This document shows, in pieces, positions 7,987-16,889 of a DNA stretch of 64,000 bases. The notes below the pieces were generated by a model. That model saw nothing but the letters and a program-made list of their open reading frames with translations. It was not told where the DNA came from and did no database searches. The stretch is from Eggerthia catenaformis OT 569 = DSM 20559. GTDB lineage: Bacteria; Bacillota_I; Bacilli_A; Erysipelotrichales; Coprobacillaceae. Positions within the stretch are counted from its first letter, which is position 1; the number at the start of each line of letters is the position of its first letter. Made by a program: the position numbers and the translations under genes. The stretch lies in assembly GCF_000340375.1 (NCBI RefSeq), contig NZ_KB446647.1, forward strand, positions 103,601 through 167,600. Reading direction: 5' to 3'.

Positions 7987-8526
7987 ATGAGATGTGAATG
8001 GGCAAATGATGATCTTATGATAAAATATCATGATCAAGTTTGGGGAAAAGAAACACATGATGAAATTAAACTTTTTAAAATGCTGGTATTAGAAGGTATG
8101 CAGGCAGGATTATCATGGCTAACTATATTAAAGAAGGAACAGGCTTATAGTGATGCCTTTGATCAATTTGATTATCATAAGATTGCTTCATATAATACAG
8201 AAAAGATTGTTAGTCTGTATGATTATCCGGGTATTATTCATAATAAGAATAAAATTCATTCTATTATTACGAATGCTCAGTGCTTTATAAAAATACAAAA
8301 AGAATATGGCAGCTTTGATGCTTTTATCTGGCAGTTTACTCATCATCCACTAAGACACGCGGTTAAATGTTTTAAAGATCTTCCGGCTAAAGATGAGTTA
8401 TCAGAGAAAATTGCCAAGATATTAAAGTCATATGGCTTTAAATATGTTGGTCCGGTCATTATTTATTCTTATTTACAGGCAATTGGTGTTTATAATGATC
8501 ATATTATAGGATGTGAATATGAATAA
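7987..8526 (+). CDS. tag: DNA-3-methyladenine glycosylase I
   Basis: The protein has 179 residues if started at the ATG at 7987, six bases after GGAGGTG. Earlier ATGs at 7972 and 7981 overlap the ribosome site. The family hallmark N-terminus is present (MRCEWANDDL then YHDQVWG). So is the zinc clasp: Cys3 and His15 at the N-terminus, and His and Cys in the C-terminal NDHIIGCEYE. The segment KMLVLEGMQAGLSWLTIL is the typical HhH-superfamily base-binding region. It removes 3-methyladenine from alkylated DNA at the start of base-excision repair. Confidence 0.93.
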   Translation: MRCEWANDDLMIKYHDQVWGKETHDEIKLFKMLVLEGMQAGLSWLTILKKEQAYSDAFDQFDYHKIASYNTEKIVSLYDYPGIIHNKNKIHSIITNAQCFIKIQKEYGSFDAFIWQFTHHPLRHAVKCFKDLPAKDELSEKIAKILKSYGFKYVGPVIIYSYLQAIGVYNDHIIGCEYE

Positions 8527-8568
8527 TATATTTTTATTGTATAAGTAAAGAAGTATAAGATCATTCTC

Positions 8569-8597
8569 TTGACTTTACACTTCTTTAGATGTTTAAT
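8569..8597 (+). promoter_or_regulatory. Promoter and leader hairpin before the V-ATPase-I-like gene
   Basis: TTGACT (8569-8574), a 17-base spacer, TTTAAT (8592-8597). The short leader then holds a perfect inverted repeat ATAAAGAT/ATCTTTAT (8607-8626) directly before the GGGGGA ribosome site, which it could mask. The promoter overlaps the right arm of an imperfect hairpin (AAAGAAGT/ACTTCTTT, about 8546-8586) that may end tag transcription. Confidence 0.65.
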
Positions 8598-8637
8598 TGT
8601 TGCGTTATAAAGATAGATATCTTTATGGGGGAACACT

Positions 8638-9948
8638 ATGGCAATTGAAGCAATGAAAATAATGAATATAAGATTTTCTAGAAATAATCTTATTGATATA
8701 CTTATAAGAATTGACGAACTTAAAGATTTTTATCCTATCTTATCAGAAAAAATTGCTAATGATGTAAAAAATGTTCATCAGATGAAAATCTCTCATCAGT
8801 ATCAGGATATTATGGCACATATTCATAATATTATCCATAATCTGGATTATCAGATAGAAACATCTCTTATTCCCGATCATCGTATGAATACATTAGAAGT
8901 TAATGCCTATCTTGATAAATTGGATATAAGGATAGAAGAGATTCATAAGATTAGACAAAATATTATTGATGATAAAAAAGAAAATGAAGAAGTCATTGAA
9001 TTTCTTAACAAGTTTATAAGTAAAGATATTAATGTAGAAGCATTGATGGATTGTCAGTATGTTACTGTTCGATTTGGATATTTAGATAATAGCCGGATGG
9101 ACAATCTTCAGTATTATTTGGAAAAGCCTTTTATTTTCGATACTGTTTTAAAGGGGGCTAAGGTTACATGGTGCTATTATGCTGTTACAAATGGAATGAG
9201 AGGAGAAATAGATAATCTTTTTAAAGCTCTTGATTTTCATGAAGTATCTATTCCTCATATTGTTCATGGTACTAATACTGATGCTTTAAGAGAATTAAAT
9301 GAAGAAGTACAGGCTATGGATGATTATATTTTTCATATGGATCAGAAGTTAAATATATTAAAAGAAGAGGAAAAACAGACTTTAACTAAATATTACAGTA
9401 CATCATCATTCTTAAATCATTTAGAAGAGATGAAAAAGTATGTTACCGATTATCAGTCTGTTCTTTCTATATCAGGATATATTAAAGAAAAAAGATATAA
9501 AGATATTGAGAAGCATTTTTTGGGCATAGAAGATGTTGAATTTTCTATTCTTCCTCCAGAGATTGTTAAAGACTTTAAAGAAGTGCCTGTATTTACTGAT
9601 AATCCACCTTATATCTCATGCTTTGAAGGTATTTCCAGACCATCGTATTCAAATCAGAGAGATTTAACGGTTTATTATATGCTTCTTTATTTGATTGTCT
9701 TTATGTTTGGTTTCGGTGATTTTGCTTTAGCTGCTCTGCTTCTTATTTACGGTATTGCAAGTAAAAGGCTGCTAATAAAAGAATTAGGATTGGCAGCTTT
9801 ATTAGGCGGCTTATTATATGGAACCTGCAGTTATTTTTATTCATTATATTATGTAGTAGATATGCCTTTATTTTTCCGCTTGGCAGGAGGTGTTATTATA
9901 CTTGTGCTGGGACATTTTGTTTTAAAGCTTATTCAAGGGAAAGAATAA
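8638..9948 (+). CDS. Shortened V-type ATPase subunit I (a-subunit) homologue, orphan
   Basis: The protein has 436 residues. The start MAIEAMKIMNIRF matches the opening of prokaryotic V-ATPase subunit I. The first 330 residues have its layout of two alpha/beta lobes joined by long helices. The membrane entry segment reads PVFTDNPPYISCFEGISRPSY and is followed by FGFGD, recalling the P..LKN..FEP...YG.P.Y and FG...GD signatures. Only about four membrane helices follow (about 350-430), against seven or eight in full-length subunits of about 650 residues. The conserved arginine half-channel region is therefore absent or cannot be recognised. No other V-ATPase subunit lies nearby and it has its own promoter and terminator. 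A proton channel role is doubtful. Confidence 0.7.
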   Translation: MAIEAMKIMNIRFSRNNLIDILIRIDELKDFYPILSEKIANDVKNVHQMKISHQYQDIMAHIHNIIHNLDYQIETSLIPDHRMNTLEVNAYLDKLDIRIEEIHKIRQNIIDDKKENEEVIEFLNKFISKDINVEALMDCQYVTVRFGYLDNSRMDNLQYYLEKPFIFDTVLKGAKVTWCYYAVTNGMRGEIDNLFKALDFHEVSIPHIVHGTNTDALRELNEEVQAMDDYIFHMDQKLNILKEEEKQTLTKYYSTSSFLNHLEEMKKYVTDYQSVLSISGYIKEKRYKDIEKHFLGIEDVEFSILPPEIVKDFKEVPVFTDNPPYISCFEGISRPSYSNQRDLTVYYMLLYLIVFMFGFGDFALAALLLIYGIASKRLLIKELGLAALLGGLLYGTCSYFYSLYYVVDMPLFFRLAGGVIILVLGHFVLKLIQGKE

Positions 9949-9960
9949 TCTATCTATATA

Positions 9961-9996
9961 AAAAGCAGAAGAATCATATGATTTTCTTCTGCTTTT
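9961..9996. terminator. Bidirectional terminator between the V-ATPase-I-like gene and tRNA-Leu
   Basis: AAAAGCAGAAGAA (9961-9973) pairs exactly with TTCTTCTGCTTTT (9984-9996). The A-run and T-run on either side suit both converging transcripts. Confidence 0.85.
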
Positions 9997-10007
9997 AGTT
10001 TAATAAA

Positions 10008-10094
10008 TGGTGCCCCGGGCCGGACTCGAACCGGCATGGTTTTAAGGCCGGCAGATTTTGAGTCTGCTGCGTCTACCAATTTCGCCACCGGGGC
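10008..10094 (-). tRNA. tRNA-Leu (anticodon CAA, reads UUG)
   Basis: The minus strand folds as a class II tRNA. The acceptor arms are GCCCCGG/CCGGGGC, and the D-arm TGGCGAAATTGGTAGACGC is typical of Leu. The anticodon stem-loop is GCAGA-CTCAAAA-TCTGC, giving CAA. A variable arm follows (CGGCCTTAAAACCATG), then the T-arm CCGGTTCGAGTCCGG. A73 and CCA are encoded (10011-10008). Confidence 0.96.
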
Positions 10095-10107
10095 TTAGTG
10101 CTTAATC

Positions 10108-10136
10108 ATAATACTATAATTTATGAATAAATGCAA
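10108..10136 (-). promoter_or_regulatory. Promoter of tRNA-Leu
   Basis: Minus strand: TTGCAT (10136-10131), a 17-base spacer, TATTAT (10113-10108), ending 14 bases before the mature 5' end. Confidence 0.65.
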
Positions 10137-10258
10137 TCTTAATAAATTAAGAAACAAATATTTGTAATTTAATAAAGACGATTAGTTATTTTTGTGTTAA
10201 ACTGTCCATGTGGGAAATATCTTTTTTGGGGAAATAACCAATTAATGCGAGGTAACAA

Positions 10259-11830
10259 ATGAAAACATTTATTAAAATGCTATTTTCTAGAAGAGTTTTA
10301 TTTGGAATTCAAATGGCTATTAGCTTAATTCTCTTACTTGTTTTAGGGATTAATAAGTTTTTGCCATTAAAATATTATATTATTGTTGTTATTATACTAT
10401 TAGTTCTACCATTTTTATTTTATCGTCTGGAAAGAGGAAAAAGACGTTATGAGGATGGAAAAAGTCATCATAAGGATACGCCGGCAACTATAACTGCTAA
10501 GTTTTTTCATGTGCTTTTATGTGCTGTACTTGTTTTTGCAAATTACTATGTAATTATCACAAATGGCTTTATTAATTCCATTTCTAATAAGACATCTGCT
10601 AATGTTAAATATAGTGTTATTACTTTAAAAGAAGATGAAGCAGTTTCTATTAATGATACAAGCGGGTATACATTTGGCTATCTGACAAGTTCTAATACAA
10701 CAGAAACTAATAGGCTTAATCAGATTGTTACTAAAGTTAATAATGATTTGAATACAACTGTTGAAACTTCTGCAAAGGATTCTTATAAGAATATTTTAAG
10801 TGCTCTATATGAGGGAGATGTTGGAGCAATTATTATTAATGAGACAGATCGTGATAATTATATAAAAGTTAAACCTAAATTTAATAAAGAAACCAAGGTT
10901 ATAAAAAACTATTATATTAAGATTGCAACCAGCAAAGCAAAAAGAACTGAAGTAACAACTAAGCCTTTTCATATACTGATTTCCGGGATAGATACTTATG
11001 GAAAGATAGATGAAGTTTCGTTATCAGATGTAAATATACTGGCTACCGTTAATCCGGAGACAAAACAGGTTCTTTTAACATCTATACCTAGAGATTATTA
11101 TGTAGATATTTATGAAAATGCAAAGAGTCGGACGATTGGGAAAGATAAGCTGACTCATTCTGCCAAAAATGGCATTTCATCAACACAGGCAACTATTGAA
11201 AAACTGCTTGGTCTTGATATTAATTATTATTTGAAGATGAATTACACATCATTCTTAAAAGTTATTGATGCGATAGGCGGAATTGATATTTATAATCCTT
11301 ATGGAGAATTTACTACAAGAGTAAACTTTTATAAGATTAAAGCAGGATGGAATCATTTTGATTCTAAACATGCTTTAGCATTTGTTAGAGAAAGGCATTC
11401 ATTCGGGAATGGTGATCGTATCAGAATGCAGAATCAGCAGATGATGATTAAGGCTATTGTTAAGAAGATGACAAGTGCTGCCGGTCTTACAAATCTAAAT
11501 AATGTTTTTAATGCTGTTGCTGATAGTATGGAAACAAATATGTCAGGTAATGAAATCAAATCACTGATTAATTTTGAAATTGATACAGCAGCGGTGTGGG
11601 ATATTCAATCTTATCATTTAGATGGAACAAATCAGCGTCAGAAAGTATTCGCTATGGTTAAATCATTTAATCCAAATGGTCTTTATGTAATGATGCCTTC
11701 CCAGCAGACAATTACAACTGCTAAAGGATATATCAACCAGATGATGCGTAATGAGAGAGTAAAAGTAAGTATCAAAGATGAAAAAGCGGTAGCTGATCCT
11801 AAAGCTAATGATAAATATCGAAAAAAATAA
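10259..11830 (+). CDS. LytR-CpsA-Psr (LCP) family cell-wall polymer ligase
   Basis: The protein has 523 residues. Three N-terminal membrane helices lie at about 14-30, 38-56 and 81-100. An accessory extracellular region (about 110-225) comes next, then the LCP domain (about 235-400). LCP marks are FHILISGIDTYG, LSDVNILATVNP, LTSIPRDYYVDI with the conserved Arg, DKLTHSAKNG, INYYLKMNYTSFLKVIDAIGGI, and the Arg-rich ALAFVRERHSFGNGDRIRMQ. LCP enzymes attach teichoic acids or capsule chains from undecaprenyl-phosphate carriers to peptidoglycan outside the membrane. The gene stands alone, closed by a terminator. Confidence 0.93.
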   Translation: MKTFIKMLFSRRVLFGIQMAISLILLLVLGINKFLPLKYYIIVVIILLVLPFLFYRLERGKRRYEDGKSHHKDTPATITAKFFHVLLCAVLVFANYYVIITNGFINSISNKTSANVKYSVITLKEDEAVSINDTSGYTFGYLTSSNTTETNRLNQIVTKVNNDLNTTVETSAKDSYKNILSALYEGDVGAIIINETDRDNYIKVKPKFNKETKVIKNYYIKIATSKAKRTEVTTKPFHILISGIDTYGKIDEVSLSDVNILATVNPETKQVLLTSIPRDYYVDIYENAKSRTIGKDKLTHSAKNGISSTQATIEKLLGLDINYYLKMNYTSFLKVIDAIGGIDIYNPYGEFTTRVNFYKIKAGWNHFDSKHALAFVRERHSFGNGDRIRMQNQQMMIKAIVKKMTSAAGLTNLNNVFNAVADSMETNMSGNEIKSLINFEIDTAAVWDIQSYHLDGTNQRQKVFAMVKSFNPNGLYVMMPSQQTITTAKGYINQMMRNERVKVSIKDEKAVADPKANDKYRKK

Positions 11831-11856
11831 GAAGTCACTATGTGACTTCTCTTTTT
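11830..11856 (+). terminator. Intrinsic terminator after the LCP gene
   Basis: AGAAGTCAC (11830-11838), loop TAT, GTGACTTCT (11842-11850), then CTTTTT. It separates the LCP gene from the aro operon that starts 20 bases later. Confidence 0.8.
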
Positions 11857-11876
11857 CAAATAGGAAGGATAGTAAT

Positions 11877-12932
11877 ATGGAAATAAAAGTTGCATTAGAG
11901 AAAGACAGTTATTCAATTATTATTGAACAAGGATTAATAAATAATTTAAAAGCATATGTTTCTGATGTTTTTAAAGGGCAGAAAATCATGATTATTTCTG
12001 ATGATCATGTTTTTCCGCTATATGGAAAAAAGGTTAAAGAACAATTAAAAGATTATCAGGTTAATGAAATAGTTATTCCACATGGAGAAACCTCTAAAAG
12101 ATTTGATATTCTGCCATCTTTATATACACAGCTTCTCGATTATCATATAACTCGTACTGATCTTATTATTGCATTAGGAGGAGGAGTTATTGGAGATTTA
12201 GCCGGCTTTACAGCGGCTACTTATTTAAGAGGAGTGGCTCTGATACAAATTCCTACTTCTCTTCTTGCTCAGGTTGATTCCAGTGTAGGAGGAAAAACTG
12301 GCGTTGATCTTGCACAAGGCAAGAATCTTGTTGGCGCTTTTAAGCATCCGATGCTTGTTCTGATTGATCCATTAACCTTAAAAACATTGGATCCTCATTT
12401 TATTAAAGATGGAATGGGAGAAGTTATTAAGTACGGATGTATTAAAGATAAGCATTTATTTCATCAGCTTTTAAGCTATAGCTCGTTTGATGATTTATAT
12501 CAGGATATTGATAGTATTATTTATCAGTGTATTAATATCAAAAGAGAAGCAGTAGAGAAAGATCTTTTTGATTTTGGTGATCGTTTAATGCTTAATTTTG
12601 GACATACTATCGGTCATGCGATTGAGCAGTATTATCATTATGAAAAGTATTCACATGGTGAAGCTGTATCTATAGGTATGTGTGCAATGACTGCTATTTC
12701 TGAAGAGATGAATCTTACTAAGAAAGGAACATTAGAAAAGATAAAAGCTTGTTTGAATCTTTATGGTTTGCCTGTAACTGCTCATTTATCTCCAAATGAT
12801 TTAATCAAGGCGATTTCTTTAGATAAAAAGAATATTCATAATACTTTTTCATTTGTTTTGTTAAAAGAAATAGGTGAATCATTTATCTATAAGCATAACT
12901 ATAATCTTATTCTTTCATTAGAGGAGGTTTAA
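11877..12932 (+). CDS. aroB: 3-dehydroquinate synthase
   Basis: The protein has 351 residues from the ATG after AGGAAGGAT. A longer in-frame start would run through the terminator. NAD-binding glycines are in LGGGVIGDLAGFTAATYLRG, and the substrate loop is SSVGGKTGVDL. The zinc ligands sit in GEVIKYG, NFGHTIGHAIEQ and YSHGEAVSIGM. It makes 3-dehydroquinate from DAHP, step 2 of the shikimate pathway. It is the first gene of a tight operon with aroA, aroC, pheA, aroK, thyA, dfrA and plsC. DAHP synthase, aroD and aroE are not in the window. Confidence 0.95.
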   Translation: MEIKVALEKDSYSIIIEQGLINNLKAYVSDVFKGQKIMIISDDHVFPLYGKKVKEQLKDYQVNEIVIPHGETSKRFDILPSLYTQLLDYHITRTDLIIALGGGVIGDLAGFTAATYLRGVALIQIPTSLLAQVDSSVGGKTGVDLAQGKNLVGAFKHPMLVLIDPLTLKTLDPHFIKDGMGEVIKYGCIKDKHLFHQLLSYSSFDDLYQDIDSIIYQCINIKREAVEKDLFDFGDRLMLNFGHTIGHAIEQYYHYEKYSHGEAVSIGMCAMTAISEEMNLTKKGTLEKIKACLNLYGLPVTAHLSPNDLIKAISLDKKNIHNTFSFVLLKEIGESFIYKHNYNLILSLEEV

Positions 12933-12933
12933 T

Positions 12934-14190
12934 ATGTCTTCTATTACTTTAAATCGTACTTTATTAAAGGGAGTTATTCAGGTGCCTACAAGCAAGTCAC
13001 TTGCACATCGAGCTATTATTATTGCAGGATTATGTGAGGAAGAATCATTAATCAGAAATGTTTCTTTTTCTAAAGATATTGAAGCAACACTTAGCGGTAT
13101 GCAGTCTTTAGGTGCTAATATATTTATTGATGAAAATGGCATTCATATTCAACAAGGGAATCAGTCAAGTGGATCAGCTGTAATAGATGCTTATGAATCA
13201 GGATCAACCTTAAGATTTCTTATTCCATATAGTCTTATTCATAAGAATAAGGTTCATTTTATTGGTCACGGAAAACTAGGAATACGTCCTTTAGAAGTTT
13301 ATTATGATCTTTTCAGAAAGCAGAATATAAAGTATCGGACAAAAAAGGATAAGCTTGATTTAATGATTGAAGGACAGTTAAAAGCAGATAGATTTCAAAT
13401 TCCCGGCAATATTTCATCACAGTTTATTACCGGATTAATGATTGCCTGTTCGCAGCTTGATCAGGATAGTTTAATTGAAGTGACATCACCTTTAGAATCA
13501 GAGGCTTATGTTCAGCTGACAATGGATGTACTAAAAGAGTTTGGCATAGTTGTTACTAAAAATGAGACATCTTATTCTGTTTTAGGAAATCAGAAAGGAA
13601 AAGCTTGTGAATATGAAGTAGAAGGTGATTTTTCACAGGCTGCTTTTTTCTTGGTAGCTGATGTACTGGGAGCTGATATTACAATTAATAATTTAAACTT
13701 AAAAAGTCATCAGGCTGACAGATCTGTCATTGATATATTAGAAAGAATGGGTGCAGAATTAATAAAAGATAAAAATGGATATAGAATGAAAGCAGAACAT
13801 CTTCATTCTATTGATATTGATGCTTCTTCCTGTCCTGATATTATACCGGTTATTTCCTTGACTTGTTTAAAAGCGGAAGGAACTTCACATATTTATAATG
13901 CGAAAAGATTACGTTATAAAGAGTGTGATCGTTTGAGAGCAATCTGTGAAGTTATTGGACAATCGGGAGGAATAGTAACTGAAAAAGAAGATGAAATTAT
14001 GATTACCGGTGGCGGAGCTCTTAAAGGCGGTATTTATTCTGATTATAATGATCACCGTATGGTTATGATGGAAGCTGTTTTAGCAATGATGACGGAAACA
14101 CCGGTTACTATTAAAAATTGGGAATGTGTCAGTAAAAGCTATCCGGATTTTTTTGAAGATTATAAAAAACTGGGAGGATGTATAATATGA
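12934..14190 (+). CDS. aroA: 3-phosphoshikimate 1-carboxyvinyltransferase (EPSP synthase)
   Basis: The protein has 418 residues. The catalytic Lys is in PTSKSLAHRAII and the first substrate loop is ESGSTLRFL. The family signature RYKECDRLRAI, the DYNDHRMVMMEAVLA motif and the final KSYPDFFEDYK are all present. It joins PEP to shikimate-3-phosphate. It starts one base after the aroB stop, with GAGGAGG upstream, and overlaps aroC by ATGA, so the genes are translationally coupled. Confidence 0.95.
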   Translation: MSSITLNRTLLKGVIQVPTSKSLAHRAIIIAGLCEEESLIRNVSFSKDIEATLSGMQSLGANIFIDENGIHIQQGNQSSGSAVIDAYESGSTLRFLIPYSLIHKNKVHFIGHGKLGIRPLEVYYDLFRKQNIKYRTKKDKLDLMIEGQLKADRFQIPGNISSQFITGLMIACSQLDQDSLIEVTSPLESEAYVQLTMDVLKEFGIVVTKNETSYSVLGNQKGKACEYEVEGDFSQAAFFLVADVLGADITINNLNLKSHQADRSVIDILERMGAELIKDKNGYRMKAEHLHSIDIDASSCPDIIPVISLTCLKAEGTSHIYNAKRLRYKECDRLRAICEVIGQSGGIVTEKEDEIMITGGGALKGGIYSDYNDHRMVMMEAVLAMMTETPVTIKNWECVSKSYPDFFEDYKKLGGCII

Positions 14191-15260
14191 GTGCAAACTG
14201 GGGAGTACATATTGAATTATCTATATTCGGAGAAAGCCATGGCAAAGTTGTTGGCGTTAATATAGGTCATCTGCCGGCAGGCATTAAATTAGACTGGGAT
14301 TTTATAAATCGTGAGATGTCTAGAAGGACCCCCGGTAAGAATAATTTATCTACTTCACGCAAAGAAACTGATCAAGTTGAAATAATAAGTGGTGTTATTG
14401 ATGATATAACTACAGGTGCACCGTTATGTGCTATTATTTATAATACATCTGCTCATTCTAAAGATTATGAAGAATTAAAAACAAAGATGAGACCGGGACA
14501 TTCTGATTACCCTGCTTATGTGAAATATCAGGGTTTTAATGATATCAGAGGAGGAGGTCATTTCTCTGCTCGAGTAACTGCACCTCTTGTTTTTGCAGGA
14601 GCTTTATGTAAGTTGATTTTAAAAACAAAAGGAATAGAAGTCTATTCTCATATTCTTTCTATTAAAGATATTAAAGATGATCATTTTCCTTTGTTTTTAA
14701 CATCACAAATGATTGATAATTTAATGCAGAAAGAATATCCTGTTATTAATGATGATATTTATAAGCAAATGAAAGAACGAATTTTTGAAGCAAGAAAAAA
14801 TCAAGACAGCGTAGGAGGAAAAATAGAGTGTATGGTAACAGGATTACCGGCCGGCATTGGGAACCCTTTCTTTGATTCTGTAGAATCTCATTTGTCATCA
14901 CTGCTTTTTTCTATTCCGGCAGTTAAAGCTATTAGTTTTGGTGATTTAGATGATATTACTCGGTATTCGGGCAGCTTTACTAATGATGCTTATTATTATG
15001 AAGAGAATAAGGTTCTATGCAAGACAAATCATAATGGAGGAATAATCGGCGGTATTACAAATGGAATGCCTTTATTATTTACTCTTGGTATTAAGCCTAC
15101 ACCTTCTATTTCTCGTTTACAGGATACAGTAGATATTAGTAGTCATACCAATACCTCATTAAAGATTATAGGAAGGCATGATCCATGTGTTGTCTTACGA
15201 GCAAGTGTTATTGTTGAGGCAATGACTGCCATTGGGCTTTTGGATCTATTGAATATATGA
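14187..15260 (+). CDS. aroC: Chorismate synthase
   Basis: The protein has 357 residues from the ATG that overlaps the aroA stop (ATGA), ten bases after GGGAGG. The in-frame ATG at 14178 touches the ribosome site. Signatures are IFGESHGKVVGV, SRRTPGKNNLSTSRKETD, the RGGGHFSARVTAPLVFAG segment, GGIIGGITNGMPL and the C-terminal RHDPCVVLRASVIVEAM. It removes phosphate from EPSP to make chorismate, using reduced FMN. No flavin reductase is next to it. Confidence 0.95.
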   Translation: MSANWGVHIELSIFGESHGKVVGVNIGHLPAGIKLDWDFINREMSRRTPGKNNLSTSRKETDQVEIISGVIDDITTGAPLCAIIYNTSAHSKDYEELKTKMRPGHSDYPAYVKYQGFNDIRGGGHFSARVTAPLVFAGALCKLILKTKGIEVYSHILSIKDIKDDHFPLFLTSQMIDNLMQKEYPVINDDIYKQMKERIFEARKNQDSVGGKIECMVTGLPAGIGNPFFDSVESHLSSLLFSIPAVKAISFGDLDDITRYSGSFTNDAYYYEENKVLCKTNHNGGIIGGITNGMPLLFTLGIKPTPSISRLQDTVDISSHTNTSLKIIGRHDPCVVLRASVIVEAMTAIGLLDLLNI

Positions 15261-16366
15261 AGTTAGATAAAATTAGAAAAGAGATAGATGAGATTGATTC
15301 AGTTATGCTTAATCTTTTTGAAAAAAGAATGCATCTGAGTAAAGAAGTTGCTGATTATAAGATTAAGAATCATATGGAGATTTTTCAAAAAGATAGAGAA
15401 CAGGAAGTATTAGAAAAGAATCTTAATAAACTGGATGATAAGAATCTTTATAATTATGCCAGAAACTTTATTTTACAGAATATGAATCTTTCTAAAAGAT
15501 ATCAGGCAACATTCTTAAAACAGGAAGAACTTCCTTTTGATTCAGTAAAAAAAGATCATTTAGTTATAGGATATCAGGGGATTCCGGGATCATTTAGTCA
15601 TCAGGCTGTGAATACATATTTTAAAGAAGGAAAGCAGAAACACTATGATAGTTTTGAAGATGTCTTTAAGGCTTTGGGGAATCATGAGATAGATTATGGT
15701 GTATTGCCATTAGAGAATTCTACAACGGGTGCTATTAATGATAATTATGATCTTATTACAGAATATGGATTTTATATTGTTGGAGAACAATCATTATCTG
15801 TTGGTCAGCATCTTCTTGGAGTCAAAGGAAGCCATTTAAAAGACATTAAAAAAGTATATTCACATCCACAGGGAATTTTACAGTCTTCACGTTTTTTGCA
15901 TAGTCATCATATAAGTTCTGAAGCTTATCCTAATACTGCAATGGCTGCTAAAATGATTGCCTGTCTGCAAAATAAGCAACTGGGGGCTATTGCTTCTTTA
16001 GAAGCAGCTAAACTTTATGGATTAGATATAATAGCTACTCATATAGAAGATGATGATACAAATCATACACGTTTTATTATTATTGGCAGGCATTTGGAAT
16101 CTCATCAGGAGGCTTCAAGAATATCTACTGTTTTTACTTTAAGACATGCTGTTGGGGCATTATATGAAGTGATGAAGATTGTTAAGGATCATCAGATGAA
16201 TATGGCACGTATTGAATCCAGACCTATCCCTCATACGCCATGGGAATATTATTTCTATATGGATATTGACGGTAATCTTCATGATCCGGATACTTTATCA
16301 TGCATAGAAGAAATTAAAGCCTGTACATCCAGTTTTAGACTGTTAGGAAATTATCAGAGGAAATAG
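15257..16366 (+). CDS. pheA: Bifunctional chorismate mutase / prephenate dehydratase
   Basis: The protein has 369 residues. An AroQ chorismate mutase domain (1-90: LDKIRKEIDEIDSVMLNLFEKRM) comes first. A prephenate dehydratase domain follows (about 105-285: GYQGIPGSFSHQAV, PLENSTTGAIND, HTRFIIIGR), and then an ACT domain (about 290-369) with ESRPIPHTPWEYYFYMD, the phenylalanine-binding motif. It turns chorismate into phenylpyruvate and is probably feedback-inhibited by Phe. It overlaps aroC by four bases (ATGA). No tyrA-type dehydrogenase is in the operon. Confidence 0.95.
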   Translation: MKLDKIRKEIDEIDSVMLNLFEKRMHLSKEVADYKIKNHMEIFQKDREQEVLEKNLNKLDDKNLYNYARNFILQNMNLSKRYQATFLKQEELPFDSVKKDHLVIGYQGIPGSFSHQAVNTYFKEGKQKHYDSFEDVFKALGNHEIDYGVLPLENSTTGAINDNYDLITEYGFYIVGEQSLSVGQHLLGVKGSHLKDIKKVYSHPQGILQSSRFLHSHHISSEAYPNTAMAAKMIACLQNKQLGAIASLEAAKLYGLDIIATHIEDDDTNHTRFIIIGRHLESHQEASRISTVFTLRHAVGALYEVMKIVKDHQMNMARIESRPIPHTPWEYYFYMDIDGNLHDPDTLSCIEEIKACTSSFRLLGNYQRK

Positions 16367-16367
16367 T

Positions 16368-16889
16368 ATGAAAAATATTATACTTATAGGCATGATGGGA
16401 TGTGGGAAAAGCACTATTGGCAGAATGCTTGCAGAAAGAATATCATATCAGTATATTGATATGGATACTTATTTGGAAAATAAATATCATAGCACCATTC
16501 CTGAATTATTTTCTGTCTCAGAATTATATTTCAGAGATAAAGAAACTGAATGTTGTAAAGATATGGGTCATACCGATAATAAGATTATTTCTACCGGTGG
16601 AGGAGTTATTCTTAGGGAAGAAAATATGCTCTATTTAAAGAATAATGGTCTTGTTTTCTTTATCGATAGACCTGTGGAGATGATTATTAATGAACTTAAT
16701 ACTGATCATCGACCATTATTGAAAGATGGAGTTTTTAAGTTATATGATTTAGAAAAAGAAAGAAGATCTTTATATGAAAAATATGCTGATTTTATAATTA
16801 GAAATGATCAGCTATTAATTGATGTTAGAGATAAAATTATTTCTCTTTATGGGAAAAGTGAAGGAGCGAATCATGAGTCAGGCAGATAG
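16368..16889 (+). CDS. aroK: Shikimate kinase
   Basis: The protein has 173 residues. It has Walker A GMMGCGKST (residues 7-15), the shikimate-binding DMDTYLEN, STGGGVILR, and the lid with DHRPLL. It phosphorylates shikimate at O3. It begins one base after pheA and its tail overlaps the thyA start by 17 bases. Confidence 0.93.
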   Translation: MKNIILIGMMGCGKSTIGRMLAERISYQYIDMDTYLENKYHSTIPELFSVSELYFRDKETECCKDMGHTDNKIISTGGGVILREENMLYLKNNGLVFFIDRPVEMIINELNTDHRPLLKDGVFKLYDLEKERRSLYEKYADFIIRNDQLLIDVRDKIISLYGKSEGANHESGR

